64,000 nt of DNA from Parachlorella kessleri (Eukaryota; Chlorophyta; Trebouxiophyceae; Chlorellales; Chlorellaceae), in assembly GCA_001598975.1 (NCBI GenBank), contig BBXU01000875.1, positions 24,917-88,916 on the forward strand, given 5' to 3'. Each line of letters opens with the position of its first letter. The first letter of the stretch is position 1. Both the position numbers and the translations under genes were made by a program. The notes beneath the pieces are model-generated. The model made no database searches. It was not told where the DNA came from and was given only the letters and a program-made list of their open reading frames with translations. Of this stretch, positions 10,806-22,052 are shown piece after piece.

Positions 10806-13100
10806 TGAGCGGGGAAGACTGGACCTGATCCCATGGCACAAACACAAAGGGAGCCAGCCCCCGCCGGTGGCTGCGCTGCTGTGCTCCCTCCATCTCCTCT
10901 ACCTCGCCATCCGGCTCTGCACCAGGCAGCCGCAGCAGCAGCCACACTTGCTTGCAGCAGCAGCAACACTGTAGCACATCCGCTGTTGCCCACACACCAT
11001 ATAGAAGCCGTCACCATGCAGAGGTCACAGCAGCAAGGAACTGCCCGCAGCCCTTTATGCGCCTATATATAAATACTAGCCCGCCCACCGCTGCCTGGAT
11101 GGGGCATGAATGGCATCAGCCAAGGGAACCGTGCAGCCGTGCCCTGTTAATCAGCCAGGGTCCCCAGCCTCGCTCACCGCTCATGGGCAGGACCATGCCA
11201 TCCGCCAGGTCATAGGAGACGATGCTCTCCACATCTAGCCGGTTGTTGGCGCCGCGCACGGTGGACCGCAGGCCCAGCCGCGACCTGATCTCCGTGGTGG
11301 TGCGTGAGTCATACCGCATCGCCGTCAGCAGCCGCGAGCCCTGCCGGCAGCGGACGAGCGCAGTCAGCAGACGCCCCCACACGTGCAACCGACCCTCCAT
11401 GCAGGGCCAGCGCTGTGGCACCTATGTGGGCACATCAGAAGGCCAATGCACACTGCCCAGCAGCGACACCAGCACCGCTGCCACCAGGTAACTGCTCCCA
11501 GGTCGGTTGAGACGCTGGGCCCGGCGTGATGGACTACCCGGATAGACAGCAGCGATTGCGGCGCCTCACCTCCAGTTTGAAGCGGCCCTGGTACACGTGC
11601 TCCTGCTGCTGCTTGTGAGCCCGCGGCACCGACATGAGGCTCCGCGCCACCTTGGAAACAAACTCGGGTGTGGTCCGGTACAGAAAGGTGCCTGCAGGAA
11701 TGCAGACAAGTGAAGTACTCAAGAGGTGTGATGCGCTTCTACAGGCCCAGGCCACAGCAGGGCCCAGCCAGGCCTTGTGCAGCCACCACCCTGGTCCCAT
11801 TGCCCGAAACTAAAGTTCGTGCACAAAGCCTGACCCCACTACCTAACCTTTCCCCCGGCACCACAGCCAGTATAACACCAGCGGGTGAATTGTTGGGCTG
11901 CACATGGCCCTGTGCCGCTCACCATCTGGGAAGAAGCGGTAGTACCGGAAATAGCATACCAGGTGGACTGGGTTCTTTGTCTTCCATTCCACCACGCCAG
12001 TGCGCAGGTAGGTGTTGCGTGAAACATAGCACCCATCAAACCGCAGGTGTGGCCGGTCCAAAAACATTGTCTTCCAGCAGTTCCTGTAGGCAAAATGCAT
12101 GGAGGGTAAGTCAACTTGACTGCTTACTCAACTTGCAAGCCATACATGAGCATCTGCAGTTCTGCAGGGAAAGGAAGCCACTGCTCAAGCCCTGGCAAAG
12201 CAGGGGCCACAACGTACTCTGCACACGTTACAACCACACCTGTACTGTGTGCGGACCAGCTTCTGATTTGCTGCAGAGTCTGTTTTTTGAAAGGCCTCCA
12301 GGCATGCGCGGCGCCAGAGGCAAGGTGAGTTCCCCACCGCCCGCCACTGGCGGCAGACACACTGCGCTGCCCCCAGGGCTGTGATGGGCAGCCTGCCAAA
12401 TATGGTCAGCAGCAGCTCCTCAGGCAGCAATTTCTGGATGAGCGCCAACTCAACCTGCAGGTGAGGAACGGGCCATGTGAATTTGCGTGTGCCTCACATG
12501 CCGGCTGCGAGTGAAAATAAAGCGCCCATGCCTCAGAGGGACGGAGGGGGCAAAAAGTTGAGGGGGGGGTGGGGGGGGGCCTCCTGCCACACTCTGATAG
12601 AACCCATCAATGCGCCCTTGGCCCTTCCTCACTCTGTCTGGCTCACATTCCTAAGTATTGCGGAAACACCCTTTGACAGCCTCACCCAGGTTCCGTAAGG
12701 ACGCGGAAGTCTTGCACGCCCCCAACCACACGCATACCCCATCCCACCCCCCTCACTTGGCCATTAAACCCTCCCGACACCGTTGCAGTCACGGAGAACC
12801 CCACATGGTCATTCCCTCACCTGATCACAGAATTTATACAGTGCTAACTGGCAACCAGGAACCCCAAGCACATGCGTCGTTCCCTTCAGCCCTGTCCACC
12901 AGCTTTGCCGGGACGGAGAGCCAACTCTTAGAGTTTCCCAACACAGCTGTAGGAGCTCCTTGACGCACCTCTGTTTGCGCTGCTGCTCCCCTCGGCCGGA
13001 GCCTCACGTTGTACAGCGCAAACCAGGGCCGGTAGACGAGGTGCTGGAAGTAAGCTGCATCCTGGGGCTCGGCAGTGCGCTGCAGCACCACTGTCGCCAT
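10765..13100 (-). CDS. F-box protein of the FBXO9/Hrt3 type
   Basis: Six minus-strand exons close exactly to 324 aa: 12969-13100, 12240-12454, 11923-12083, 11570-11691, 11178-11340, 10765-10946. An F-box (LLPEELLLTIFGRLP through CLWRRACLEAF) sits at residues ~53-90 and would bind Skp1 in an SCF ubiquitin ligase. Downstream are FBXO9-family landmarks: NCWKTMFLDRPHLRFDGCYV, a tyrosine-rich YFRYYRFFPDG, GRFKLE, and the C-terminal FVPWDQVQSSPLNLPV then MDYFVPG. FBXO9/Hrt3 proteins recruit substrates through this region; animal FBXO9 also has N-terminal TPRs, absent here as in short plant forms. The ATG at 13100 opens exon 1. The gene is divergent from the CFAP157-like gene 365 nt away. Its substrate is unknown. 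Confidence 0.88.
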
Positions 13101-13464
13101 GCCTGCTGTCTTGCAAGGCTAAATGGACAGGTCTGGTGGAAGGAAAGCCGGGCCGAAGCTCCAGAACGGCTCGTAGGGCTTTGCAACCTGCGAGCTCCCA
13201 GGCGAAGAGCACACTGCACAGTTGAAGGGGCAGCACTCGGTCACAATGTACTGGCCCAGTCGACAAGTTACCTCAAGGGGGCCTCAAAGCATGCGACCGC
13301 AGCAGGGCGCCGAATCCAAAGTCATAAAAAGAGCGTCGAGATATGCGTCGGGAGCACATAACCGGCACTGGGTATTCAACAGCCACAATTCGTTGTCTGC
13401 TCTAGCCTTCCTTGTGTTATGAAGGAGTAGGAGGACGAGTTTAGCCCAGGGAGGCCAGCCCCAG
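13101..13464. other. Bidirectional promoter region
   Basis: The 364 nt between the ATGs of the divergent F-box and CFAP157-like genes. No extra exon or distinctive element is visible. Confidence 0.4.
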
Positions 13465-16400
13465 ATGGCGCCCAAGAAGGCCCCCCCAAAGGCTACTAAA
13501 GCCAAGGCGGACGCACCCCCGGAGCAGACTGAAGACGAACTCCTAGGCCTGCTGGCTGCCAAGGAACTGGAGGCGGCAAGAGCTCGTGAGAAGTTGCAGC
13601 AGTGAGCAGCAGTAACAGTATGTAGGATGTACTTAGCTGCGCAGGGTGCATACCTGCCGTGAGAACCAACGAGTCATCCATTCCTCGCCGTCCTGTAGGC
13701 TCGAGGCAGACAGAGAGGCGCTGGGTGCCGACAACTTTGCGCTCACGACCGAGGTGGATAAGCAGCGCGCCAACCTGAGGGACATCAACGACTACCTTAC
13801 CGCTGAAGTGCGAACCAAGGCAGCACGCATTTGCACTCTGGAGTCTCAGCTGGCAGCGACTCGGCAAGAACTGGAAGTTGCCAGCAAGAAAGCGCAGGTG
13901 TGTGGTGACCACACGGCATGGTGCCCACAGTTGGCAACCCTGCAAGGGGGTGTGGGTGGCTGCCCGAGTGGAAGCAGTAAATTGCACTGCTAGGGGGCTG
14001 CAGTCCGTATTGGGAAAATATAGTGGAGCTAGCGATCCGGCAGTCTAGAATTGAAGGTGGGGCCAAAGCAACATGCTAGTGTTGCGACATGCTGTCAGAC
14101 GAAAGTAGGAAGTCGGTGGGGCGGCTTGCAGGATGAGGCTGATAGGAGGATGCAGAGCATGAAGGAGGATGTGGCTAGGAAGAGGGCGGAGCTGGCAGCA
14201 GCCCAGGACCGCCTCAAGGCATCAGACACCTTCCTGGCGGAGAGGGATCACATGCAGGTGGGCCCCTTTAGTGTCTTTTGGGGCAAGTGGCTTGGGAGGG
14301 CTGAAGTGCAGAGATGTTGCCGGCTACATGACTTGTGTCTTTGATCATGGAGCAACAAAGTGCACCCATTACCTCAGTCAGTATGGGTACCTCCAAGGGG
14401 TAAGAGGTAAATAGCATCCCCCGGTCCTGTCGACCAACATTTGGGCTTGGTACGTGTGTGCAGAACCAGATGCAGTTGCTGCGGGACGAAAGCGATGAGC
14501 TAAAGAAGACGCATCACAAGGCGATGATGTGAGCTTGTGCAGCTGCCGGTGGTACTCTGGCAACCATATCAGACTGTGCCATCCTGCTGTGATTGTGTCT
14601 GTTGTAGTGGTATATGCTTGCTGTCATGTGTGCCTGCAGAGAGCTGGGGCAAAAGCTACCCAGAAAGAGAGCTCTGAGGTAAGGGCCTGCTTGAAAGTGC
14701 CACTCATTTTGCCGCCCGCAGAGAGCTGGAGCGCAAGCACGCGCAGGAAAGGGAGCTGTGGAAGAAGGAGCAGTCGGCAGCAGTGAAGCAGGCGCGTGAG
14801 GAGATGATGGCGCTTACCGACAACAGGCTGGACATCACCACCAAGCGGACCATCCTGGAGAACGAGCAGATGTCGGGCGAGCTGCAATACCAGTCCTGGC
14901 AGGCAGGCGCCGGTCCAGCTGAGATAGTATTGGAAGGGGGTGTGCCTGCACGCCTGCCAGCTTTGCATCAGGGCAGGTACCCAATGTACTGCCCGAGCAA
15001 GTGCATCTCGGCATGTGCCTACAATGCACCAAATACACCCAGTCCGTGCATGGCTTGGGATCCTTGGAATCAAGCACCGGCACCAATGGGGGCATGCTGC
15101 CACGTCCCTGACTACACAGGCATGCATTCGGCGCCTGCTTCTCCATCCACTCCCTGGGCAGGTACCAGGAGCCTGGTACCGTGTGCCCCCCTTGGTCGCA
15201 GGTCCAGAACCTGGTGCAACGGAATGAGGCACTGCAGAAGGAGGTGGGCCAGTTGAAAGCCACGCTGGAGGTGGCTAAGAACGCTGAGGAAGAGCTTGTC
15301 AAGAAGAACCACCTGTGTGAACGCACCATTGAGACGCTGGTGAGCAGCTGCATGCGGTGGTGCGGCCTGGCTGAGGAGGAGGGACACTGGCTGCCGGTTG
15401 CCGTGGCTCAATTTGGTGTCCACAGGTCGAGTAGTGCACCGTGGAGCAAATGACGGTGGATCTGCTCATGCCAGTGACAGGATCCCTTCTGGTTGCGCTC
15501 CATTTCAGTTTCCCAAAGTAATGCTTGTCTCCTCTCACTTTGCGCAGCTGGTCCGCCTGGAGGCCGACGACGCTGAGCGGGGCGAGGGGGGGCACCCCTC
15601 AGTGCTGCTGGACTACCAGGAGAGGATTGCGGGGCTTGAGGAGGAGGTGGGGTGGCCTCTTCATGGTGTCTGAGCGGGTGGGAAAAAGGGGCTGGCAGCG
15701 ACTGTGCACCCAGCATGCTGCTCGGTGTATCAACTGCTAGGTCTGGCACTGTTGTGGAGCCAACCCCACTAAGGACCTCTCATGGTACGCCTGCTTCAAG
15801 TGAAGGGCAGTGCCAGCAACAAGCCTTAATAAGGCAGACAGGCAGCGCTCTCCAGGGCTGCCTGCGACATGCTGCTATACGAAGGGGAAACTCCTTTCGC
15901 TGCCATGATGTTGCTTCATTGTTCGCCATGATGGCATGCATAAGTGCCTCTAGGAGGAGGTTGCCGCAACTGCAGGTACATGATGCGGTGGTGCAGCTGG
16001 ATGACAAAGTGGAACAGGCGACACAGTTAGAGGAGCAGCTCAAGGCTGCAAGGTGAGCTCACTATGCTGGGTTGTCCCACACATTGTCATACTTGTGGCT
16101 TGGCCTTGTTACAACAGTGTTGTACTATACCTGCGAAGCCTGCATCAAACCTGCAAGCCTGGCCTGTCCTCATGGCAGCATGTTGTCAGTGCTGCTTAGC
16201 GGAAGCTTGAGTGGTGTTGCAGGATGGAGCTTGCCGAGGTGAAGGGCAAGCAGAGAGGGCTCGCAGAGCTCTTGGCCAAGTGCCTCAGGGACACTCAGCA
16301 ACAGTCAGCATCCACGACACATTGCGCCCCTGAGGGCCATCCTGTTGTGAGTGATGGACAAGAGCCACAAGGTGCGGCTGTGGTTACCCAACATTATTAC

Positions 16401-16644
16401 TGAGATGTATGAGTCGGGGTGGGGACCCAGCATGGACCCTCCAGTTGATACCGACATTGATGCGTTTGCTGTCACTGTGCGCTAGATGACCTCTGCTTTT
16501 GGCGCACGCCAGTCAGCCCTGAGGCCGCTGGTCTTCCTTTCCTATCGCCTTGCAGGCCTACACCAGCTGGCTGCTGGGCAACCTGCCGAAGTTCTGCAGC
16601 AGCTGCTGCGCCAGCTGGAGTGTGGGCCAGATGGGTTGCCCTGA
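13465..16644 (+). CDS. CFAP157: CFAP157-like ciliary coiled-coil protein
   Basis: Ten exons (13465-13601, 13699-13897, 14132-14257, 14464-14528, 14722-14902, 15202-15339, 15548-15646, 15976-16052, 16223-16371, 16556-16644) close to 419 aa. It starts MAPKKAPPKATKAK, like the basic start of CFAP157. A continuous coiled coil follows, holding the family's diagnostic central block: ITTKRTILENEQMSGELQYQ, QNLVQRNEALQKEVGQLKA, then NAEEELVKKNHLCERTIETL. CFAP157 is an axoneme/basal-body-associated protein needed for motile flagella in animals. The intron after exon 5 appears to use a GC donor (gcaggc). A second in-frame copy of the start of exon 5 lies at 14640-14678. The family is recognised from this central block; BBOF1-type relatives are the main alternative. 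Confidence 0.75.
14640..14678 (+). repeat. 39-nt duplicate of the start of CFAP157 exon 5, possible cassette exon
   Basis: Preceded by cctgcag and followed by gtaagg, this 39-nt segment has both splice sites, keeps the frame, and begins with the same AGAGCTGG as exon 5 (14722). Its translation ELGQKLPRKRALR parallels ELERKHAQERELW. It could be an optional exon or a decaying duplicate. Confidence 0.5.
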
Positions 16645-17143
16645 AACGTTCAGTTCTGAGGAGTAGTTTAGTTGCTTAGTCTGTGCTGCCGAAGGGAGTA
16701 CTTCAATACCAACCAGCCCCTGAGGTATAGAGCAACCCGTAAACACTTACTCTTATTAAGCTAGTAGCTTCTTTGTTTGCAAGTTATTTGGTCACTGCTG
16801 AACTGAGACGTGAAATACTAAACTGAGCGCTATTGCTGCCTGTGCAGCTGTAACAAGCTTATCAGCATGCTGCACTTGTCTGCCATGGGCTGTGCCGCCG
16901 TATACCCGGTGTGAAGCTTGACGCCCGTGTAGACTTGGTTTTACAGATGGCGTGCGGCTGCAGTAGATATGGCTGCAAACATCACCACCAGACATGCCAC
17001 CAGATCACCACTGGCGCCCTCGCTGACACAGCACGTGCCCAAGCGCAAGGATCAATCCTCTACATCTTCCTTCGCCATCGCAGAAACAATAATACCAGTC
17101 TATCAGTTGCGCTTACTCACAGCACTTTGATCAATGTGGCGTC
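16645..17143. other. Intergenic, no gene seen
   Basis: Downstream of the CFAP157-like gene and upstream of the small membrane-protein gene. Apart from a TGTAA at 16849 I see nothing I can support. Confidence 0.4.
16849..16853 (+). terminator. TGTAA polyadenylation-like signal for the CFAP157-like gene
   Basis: TGTAA 205 nt after the stop at 16644, a typical green-algal distance. Weak on its own. Confidence 0.35.
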
Positions 17144-17541
17144 ATGGCTCCCCCACAGAGACGAGGCAGTAAAGCTGGTTTAGTGGGAGCTGGGCTCTTT
17201 GGCCTGGTTGTGGTTGGCGGCCTCTTCCCTCTGTGGTATAGCCGGCACAAGAAGGAAAGTAGATTGACTGGATGAACTGCGGCTAAGGTGCAGCGTTCGA
17301 TTATCTTAACATGCGAGGCTGGCTGCCGGCAGCCCCACGAATAAGGCTTGAAGGCTGATGCATGGGTCCTATAGATGGCTAAAAACTATGACCCTATAAG
17401 GATGTGCTGCAGATTGACGCAAACAGACCATATGTGGGTGAGGCCGTGGCTCGTGGCGCTTACATAAACGCTGGCTCACGTGATATTGGCCCGGACCCCA
17501 ACTACAAGCCAACCCCACGCTGGCAGGGTGACGAGAAGTGA
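17144..17541 (+). CDS. Small single-pass membrane protein (~79 aa), unrecognised
   Basis: Two exons. Exon 1 from the ATG at 17144 encodes MAPPQRRGSKAG, one hydrophobic helix (LVGAGLFGLVVVGGLFPLWY, residues ~13-32) and a basic SRHKK. Exon 2 (17413-17541) encodes VGEAVARGAYINAGSRDIG and ends WQGDEK before the TGA at 17539. A short basic N-terminus, one helix and a polar tail suggest a small organelle or ER membrane subunit; I do not recognise the family. The junction is odd: the only GT donor (17259) leaves exon 1 in phase 1, while exon 2 reads in phase 0 after its ctgcag acceptor. A GA-AG donor at 17255 (gaaagt) or an unseen micro-exon would fix the frame. Only 59 nt separate its stop from the CYP38 ATG. 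Confidence 0.55.
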
Positions 17542-17600
17542 TTGTGCAGACAACAGCACACGGCCAGTAGCACCGCAGCGGTAGGCAGACAGCAGTGACG

Positions 17601-20600
17601 ATGAAACTGCCTACAACAAGTCTACCTCGGCTGAGTCCCAGCTTGTTGCCTAACTCGGAGTCAGCACATCCCTCCCGAAGAGAGCCCACCTGGCAATGCA
17701 GAGCCGTGCGCAAGGTGGAGGGCAGGCATGACAACTGGTGGCATTTGAAGTCGTACACTAAAGTTGGACCTGCAGCAGCTGCAGCAGCGGGACAGGGAGC
17801 AGCTGTGCTGCCCCGCAGCATTGCTGCTGCGCTGGCCGCCGCCCTGCTGACAGCTGCTTCAGCACCCCCAGCAGCAGAAGCGGTGCTGGCATTGCCCAAG
17901 GGGCAGCTGCCTCGCACTGCCGAGATAGCACTGCGGCGGTCAATTCCTGCCTTCAACCGTGAAGTCAAGGATGTGCAAGACAAGCTAGAGGTGTGAGGAG
18001 ACGGCCATCGCTTATGCATGAAGTCTGTTATGATCTTTGCTTGAGGATGATGCAAACGAGAAATGCATGTTTCACCGCTCCCCTGCTGCCCATGCGGGGC
18101 TTACCGGCATTTTAATGGGCTCAGACATCCCTGTAATATGTCAGCTTCTGGACGACCTGTCGCCTTGCCCGCCCATGCAGGATATTGCTGTGAAACTTCG
18201 CATCCCCCAGCGGAAGCCCTGGAGCGGCATGGCTCAGAGCCTGGATGCAGCCGCCAAGGCGGCAGCTGACCAGGAGGCAATGCTGGTGGGGGTGTTGCCG
18301 CCCTACAGGGCCCAAGCAGAGGAGATGGTCACAGACATACAGCAGGGCCTGGACAGGTGGGTGGATTGGAGTGCTTCCTGACTGGCGTTTGGATCCTGAG
18401 ACTTGTATGACTGGCGGGTAGACACCCAACCGGGCTGACAGGCCTCATAGCACGGTGTCAGGGTGTCGTGCCAGCTGCACAGGGCGCCCAGTGTGTGGGC
18501 TGCGGGTGAGGGCCAGGGACTCCCGGAGAGCTGAGCCGTGCGTGCCTTGCTGCCCTGCGGTCAAACAGCACGGCTCCCAGCGTCTCGGGCCTGGGTTAGG
18601 CCCTGGGAGTGCGGCAAGTTAGCCCCCAGAGAGGCGGTACAGGGCATGTAGCCATCCCCGTGCCAGTTATGAACTCGCAGTTCCCCCACGTAGACAACGG
18701 CTGTATGCTCCCAAGCCACCCCGAGCTCACATGTCCACCCTCGGCCATGCAGCCAGTCAGCACTGCCTAGCCAGCCAAGCCAGACAGGCTTCCCCCCCTT
18801 GTGTACAGGCTGTCAGAGGCTGTGGCCAACAAGGACCCCGACAGGACCTCCCTGCGGGTGGCCTCCCTCCTGCGCCAGGTGGCGGACCTGGAGCTGCTGC
18901 AGGCGCCAGGCCTGCCGTACCGCGTCCCGCAGCAGTACAGGGACCTCCCCCGGCTCATCGGTGAGAACGTTGAGGCGGTGAAAGTGCCGTATAGGGGGTT
19001 CTTTTCTATGGCAGTCTGCAGGGTCTGAACCCAATACTGGACATAGGCCGGCACCATGGAGCAGCTGCTGCTTGTGTGGGCCCCCGTTTGACATCCGCGT
19101 GAAGGGATGGGTGCCCGTGAGAGATCGACACATTAGCCCGCGCTGAGGACGGGCAAACCGTGAAACAGGCTTGCTGCTGGTGACAGCGCACTGCCTGAGA
19201 GCAAGCCTTGTGGCCTGCTTTGGTGTTTGGGGGCCCGCTGTGCCTGGAGCCATTCACGGTGTTGGCCGCTGGTCTTTGCTGCAGGGAGGGCCACTGTGGA
19301 GCTTGTGATCATGCCGGCAGCTGGAGAAGAGGACAGCCTTCAGCAGCCGCCAGCCACCCTTAGGATAGTGCTAGATGGCTACTCAGGTTGGTTTGCATAG
19401 GATAAAGGCCAGGGCCCTGAGGTGGGCGGCGAGAACAACTTTGCCGGCTTGTGGAGGCGTGCTCAGAGGGCTGGCTTGACCCATCGTTGCCATGGTGGCC
19501 CTCTCATCCAGTAGTGAAGTGCCTAGCAGTACTTGCAGGTTTCCACCTGCGCAACTGCAAGGCAGCATGACTTTTTGTTTGTGGCTGTCTAGCACTATAT
19601 TACAGGGTCGTAGAAAGGCATAGTGAACCGCATACCTGCGCTGCTTCACCCCACCATCCCTGACGACCATCCTCTCCCCACGCTTGCAGCGCCTCTCACG
19701 GCTGGCAACTTCGTTGCCAATGTCCTGGATGGCGTGTACAACAACACGCCCCTCAACACCACCTTCAACTCTATCTTGGTCGGTCAGCAGGCAAGTATAT
19801 TTCCCTCAAGCGGGTTACGGATTCTATATGGCATTTGGGTTTGGGCTGTCCGCCTTAGCTTTTGGTGATTTGGTGCTCTGCCACATAGGTATCGGGGACA
19901 GACTGCCACGGCTTGATATGATATGCATCCGTTCGGTACCGCTTCATAAGCATCATAGCAGCGCACTAATCTTTGAACTTTGTGCACGCTCTGTGGCATG
20001 CAGCTGCCGGAGGATCAGGGGATCCCCCTGGAGATGCTACCGTTAGGCGACTTTGAGCCCCAGTACCGCGCTCAGCTGGACGTGCAGAGCGGGGAGCTGC
20101 CGGTAAGGGCAGAGGGGTGGACGGCTGAGAGGCCCAGGAGTACGTTGAGACTGTTTGAGGAAGGCATCAAGCTGGGCACATGCTACAGGCATTCCAGATG
20201 CAGCCAGGAGGGTGACCTGGTCGACGCGCAGCGTTGCCCAGGCAGGGGTGTATGAATGTCAACCGTGGTTTGTGCTCTGGCTGGCTTCATTCTGCTGATG
20301 TAATAGCAGGCGCCAAGGCCTGTGCAGAACCACTGTAGCCCACATTTCAGGCCATTAGCAGGTTCTGGCTCGTACCAGTTTTCTTGGACGGAGAGTTCAG
20401 CGACGTCTGTGCTCCATGTGCTGCAGGTGCTCCCGCTTTCCATCAATGGTGCTGTGGCCATGGCCCAGCTCCCCTCAGACCCGGACTCCAGCTCTGGTAG
20501 CGGCGACTTCACCGGTGTAGGGGCCCTGGGAGGCGGCACGCTGAACGGCGCTGTCTCCTCACGCCAGTGGTTCATTTACAAGTTTGACCGCTTCCAGGCC

Positions 20601-20970
20601 GGGCTGGCCGGGCTGAGCTTTGACGAGGGCAGCTTTGGCGTGTTTGGCTACGTGACGGAGGTGAGGGCCCTTGATATTGCTCACGACTTGTTACACTGGA
20701 CACTGACTGGGGGCATGCAGGACATGGGAGCTTTTGCTCATGGGGGAAGCCAGGCGGGTACAGAAGGGCAAAGGCTACCGCGGAGCCTGTGTTGGCCAGG
20801 CATCATGCATGCAGACATGGTGCGGGGCTCACCGTTTCACAAAGCAGATGCATGTGTAACCGCGTGCGCAGGGCGCTGACGAGCTTGGCAAGCTGGCAGG
20901 CGGTGATGTTGTGGTGGAGGCCAAGGTCCTCAGCGGGGCAGACAAGCTTGTGCGGCCAGCTGCCTCCTGA
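17601..20970 (+). CDS. CYP38: CYP38/TLP40-type thylakoid-lumen cyclophilin
   Basis: Eight exons (17601-17990, 18181-18356, 18809-18960, 19285-19386, 19690-19790, 20004-20102, 20427-20660, 20872-20970) close to 450 aa, the family length. A bipartite leader ends in a hydrophobic Ala-rich segment and an AEA-like site near residue 92, as for thylakoid-lumen import. Next comes the helical N-terminal domain (AFNREVKDVQDKLEDIAVKL), then PYRVPQQYRDLPRLIGRATV and the cyclophilin fold: LRIVLDGYSAPLTAGNFV, QWFIYKFD, FGVFGYVTE. Arabidopsis CYP38 helps assemble photosystem II and has little isomerase activity. The catalytic-loop region here (NNTPLNTTFNSILVG) also departs from active cyclophilins. Intron 5 has a GC donor (gcaagt at 19791). 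It sits just after a small gene on the same strand. Confidence 0.93.
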
Positions 20971-22052
20971 TGCAGGGGAAGCAGGAGTGGGTTACAGTAG
21001 CGGGCAATTGGGACAGGCGCTTGAGTTTATGGCAGAAGGCTGTTAGTATGTAGCACCAGACCGAATGTTTAGGTGGCCAGGGCCAGGGCTACCTTGTGGC
21101 TGACCAGGAAACTACGTCTTGTGGTTGGCGTGATGCCTTGGTTGCCTGCAGGCTCTCATGCATGGGCTTCAAACCTTCAAGGCTCTGCAGCCTTTCTGAT
21201 ATAGGCATCTTGTCGTCGAAGACATTTTACAATAATGGGTAAATGCCCTTATTGTTACAGGCTTCCCGTGCGGGTTGCATCCATAGTCTTTCACGATCTC
21301 TGCGCAATGCCAGTAACAGTGTTTACAGGTTTTAAGTCATCCTCCCATACGCCGTGAGATTTTGTTGATTGGGCCTGAGGGTGGGAGGTAAACAAGTCCA
21401 GTACGTGGAACTATGAGATACAGTTCAGCATGGCCACTAAGAACAGAGGCTAACAATTGAAAATATAGATAGATTCAGCCCAAGCAGCGCATTGTTGAAC
21501 GCCTAGTGTCCCCGCTCGATTTCCAAGACAAGCAACAAATTATGACAGTGCGGGACAAGGTTACCAACTGGCATATCATAAGACTAAAGTACAGCATGCT
21601 CACCAGAAGACCAAGGATTTAGGCCCAGGAAATAGACAGGCAATTAAGGACACAAAAACACTCCGAAAGAAAACATCCGACCCAGGAATATCATTGAAGG
21701 CAGTAGCCACGTACCACAGCATTAGATGGCACTTGTATGTTGCAACCCATACCTTGGGATGGTCACTTACCCGTCAGCCAAATGCAATCCTGCTGTGAAG
21801 ATAGCAGTGCTCCCTACTGGGACCCCAGCGACAACCCCGGTGCTATACATATTACGCAAAACTTAGGCCCTGCCATGTGCGGCCAAAGCAGATCAAACCT
21901 GCCGTGCTCGATGTAGCGCATGTCCTGCGCAAACTCTTTTGCCCTCAGATTCCTCCACTAGCCAAAATCGCCCAGAGACGCTCACCATTTGCGTCAGAGG
22001 TGCTGCCCATGCTGTATGCTGTCCCTTTGCCTCGCTAGCACTACGTGCGCGC
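20971..22052. other. Convergent intergenic region
   Basis: Lies between the 3' ends of CYP38 and alpha-amylase. AT content rises around 21.2-21.8 kb. No coding exon, repeat or clear TGTAA was found for either gene. Confidence 0.4.

Noticed and set aside
11668..12384. 239-codon open frame on the plus strand
   Set aside because: Runs antisense across three exons of the F-box gene and has no motif of its own.
12560..12582. G8/G9 run as a functional quadruplex
   Set aside because: Lies in intron 1 of the F-box gene, where it reads as C-runs on the sense strand and may simply be a polypyrimidine stretch; no other support.
17369..18055. 229-codon minus-strand open frame
   Set aside because: Antisense shadow of the CYP38 first exon and the small membrane-protein exon.
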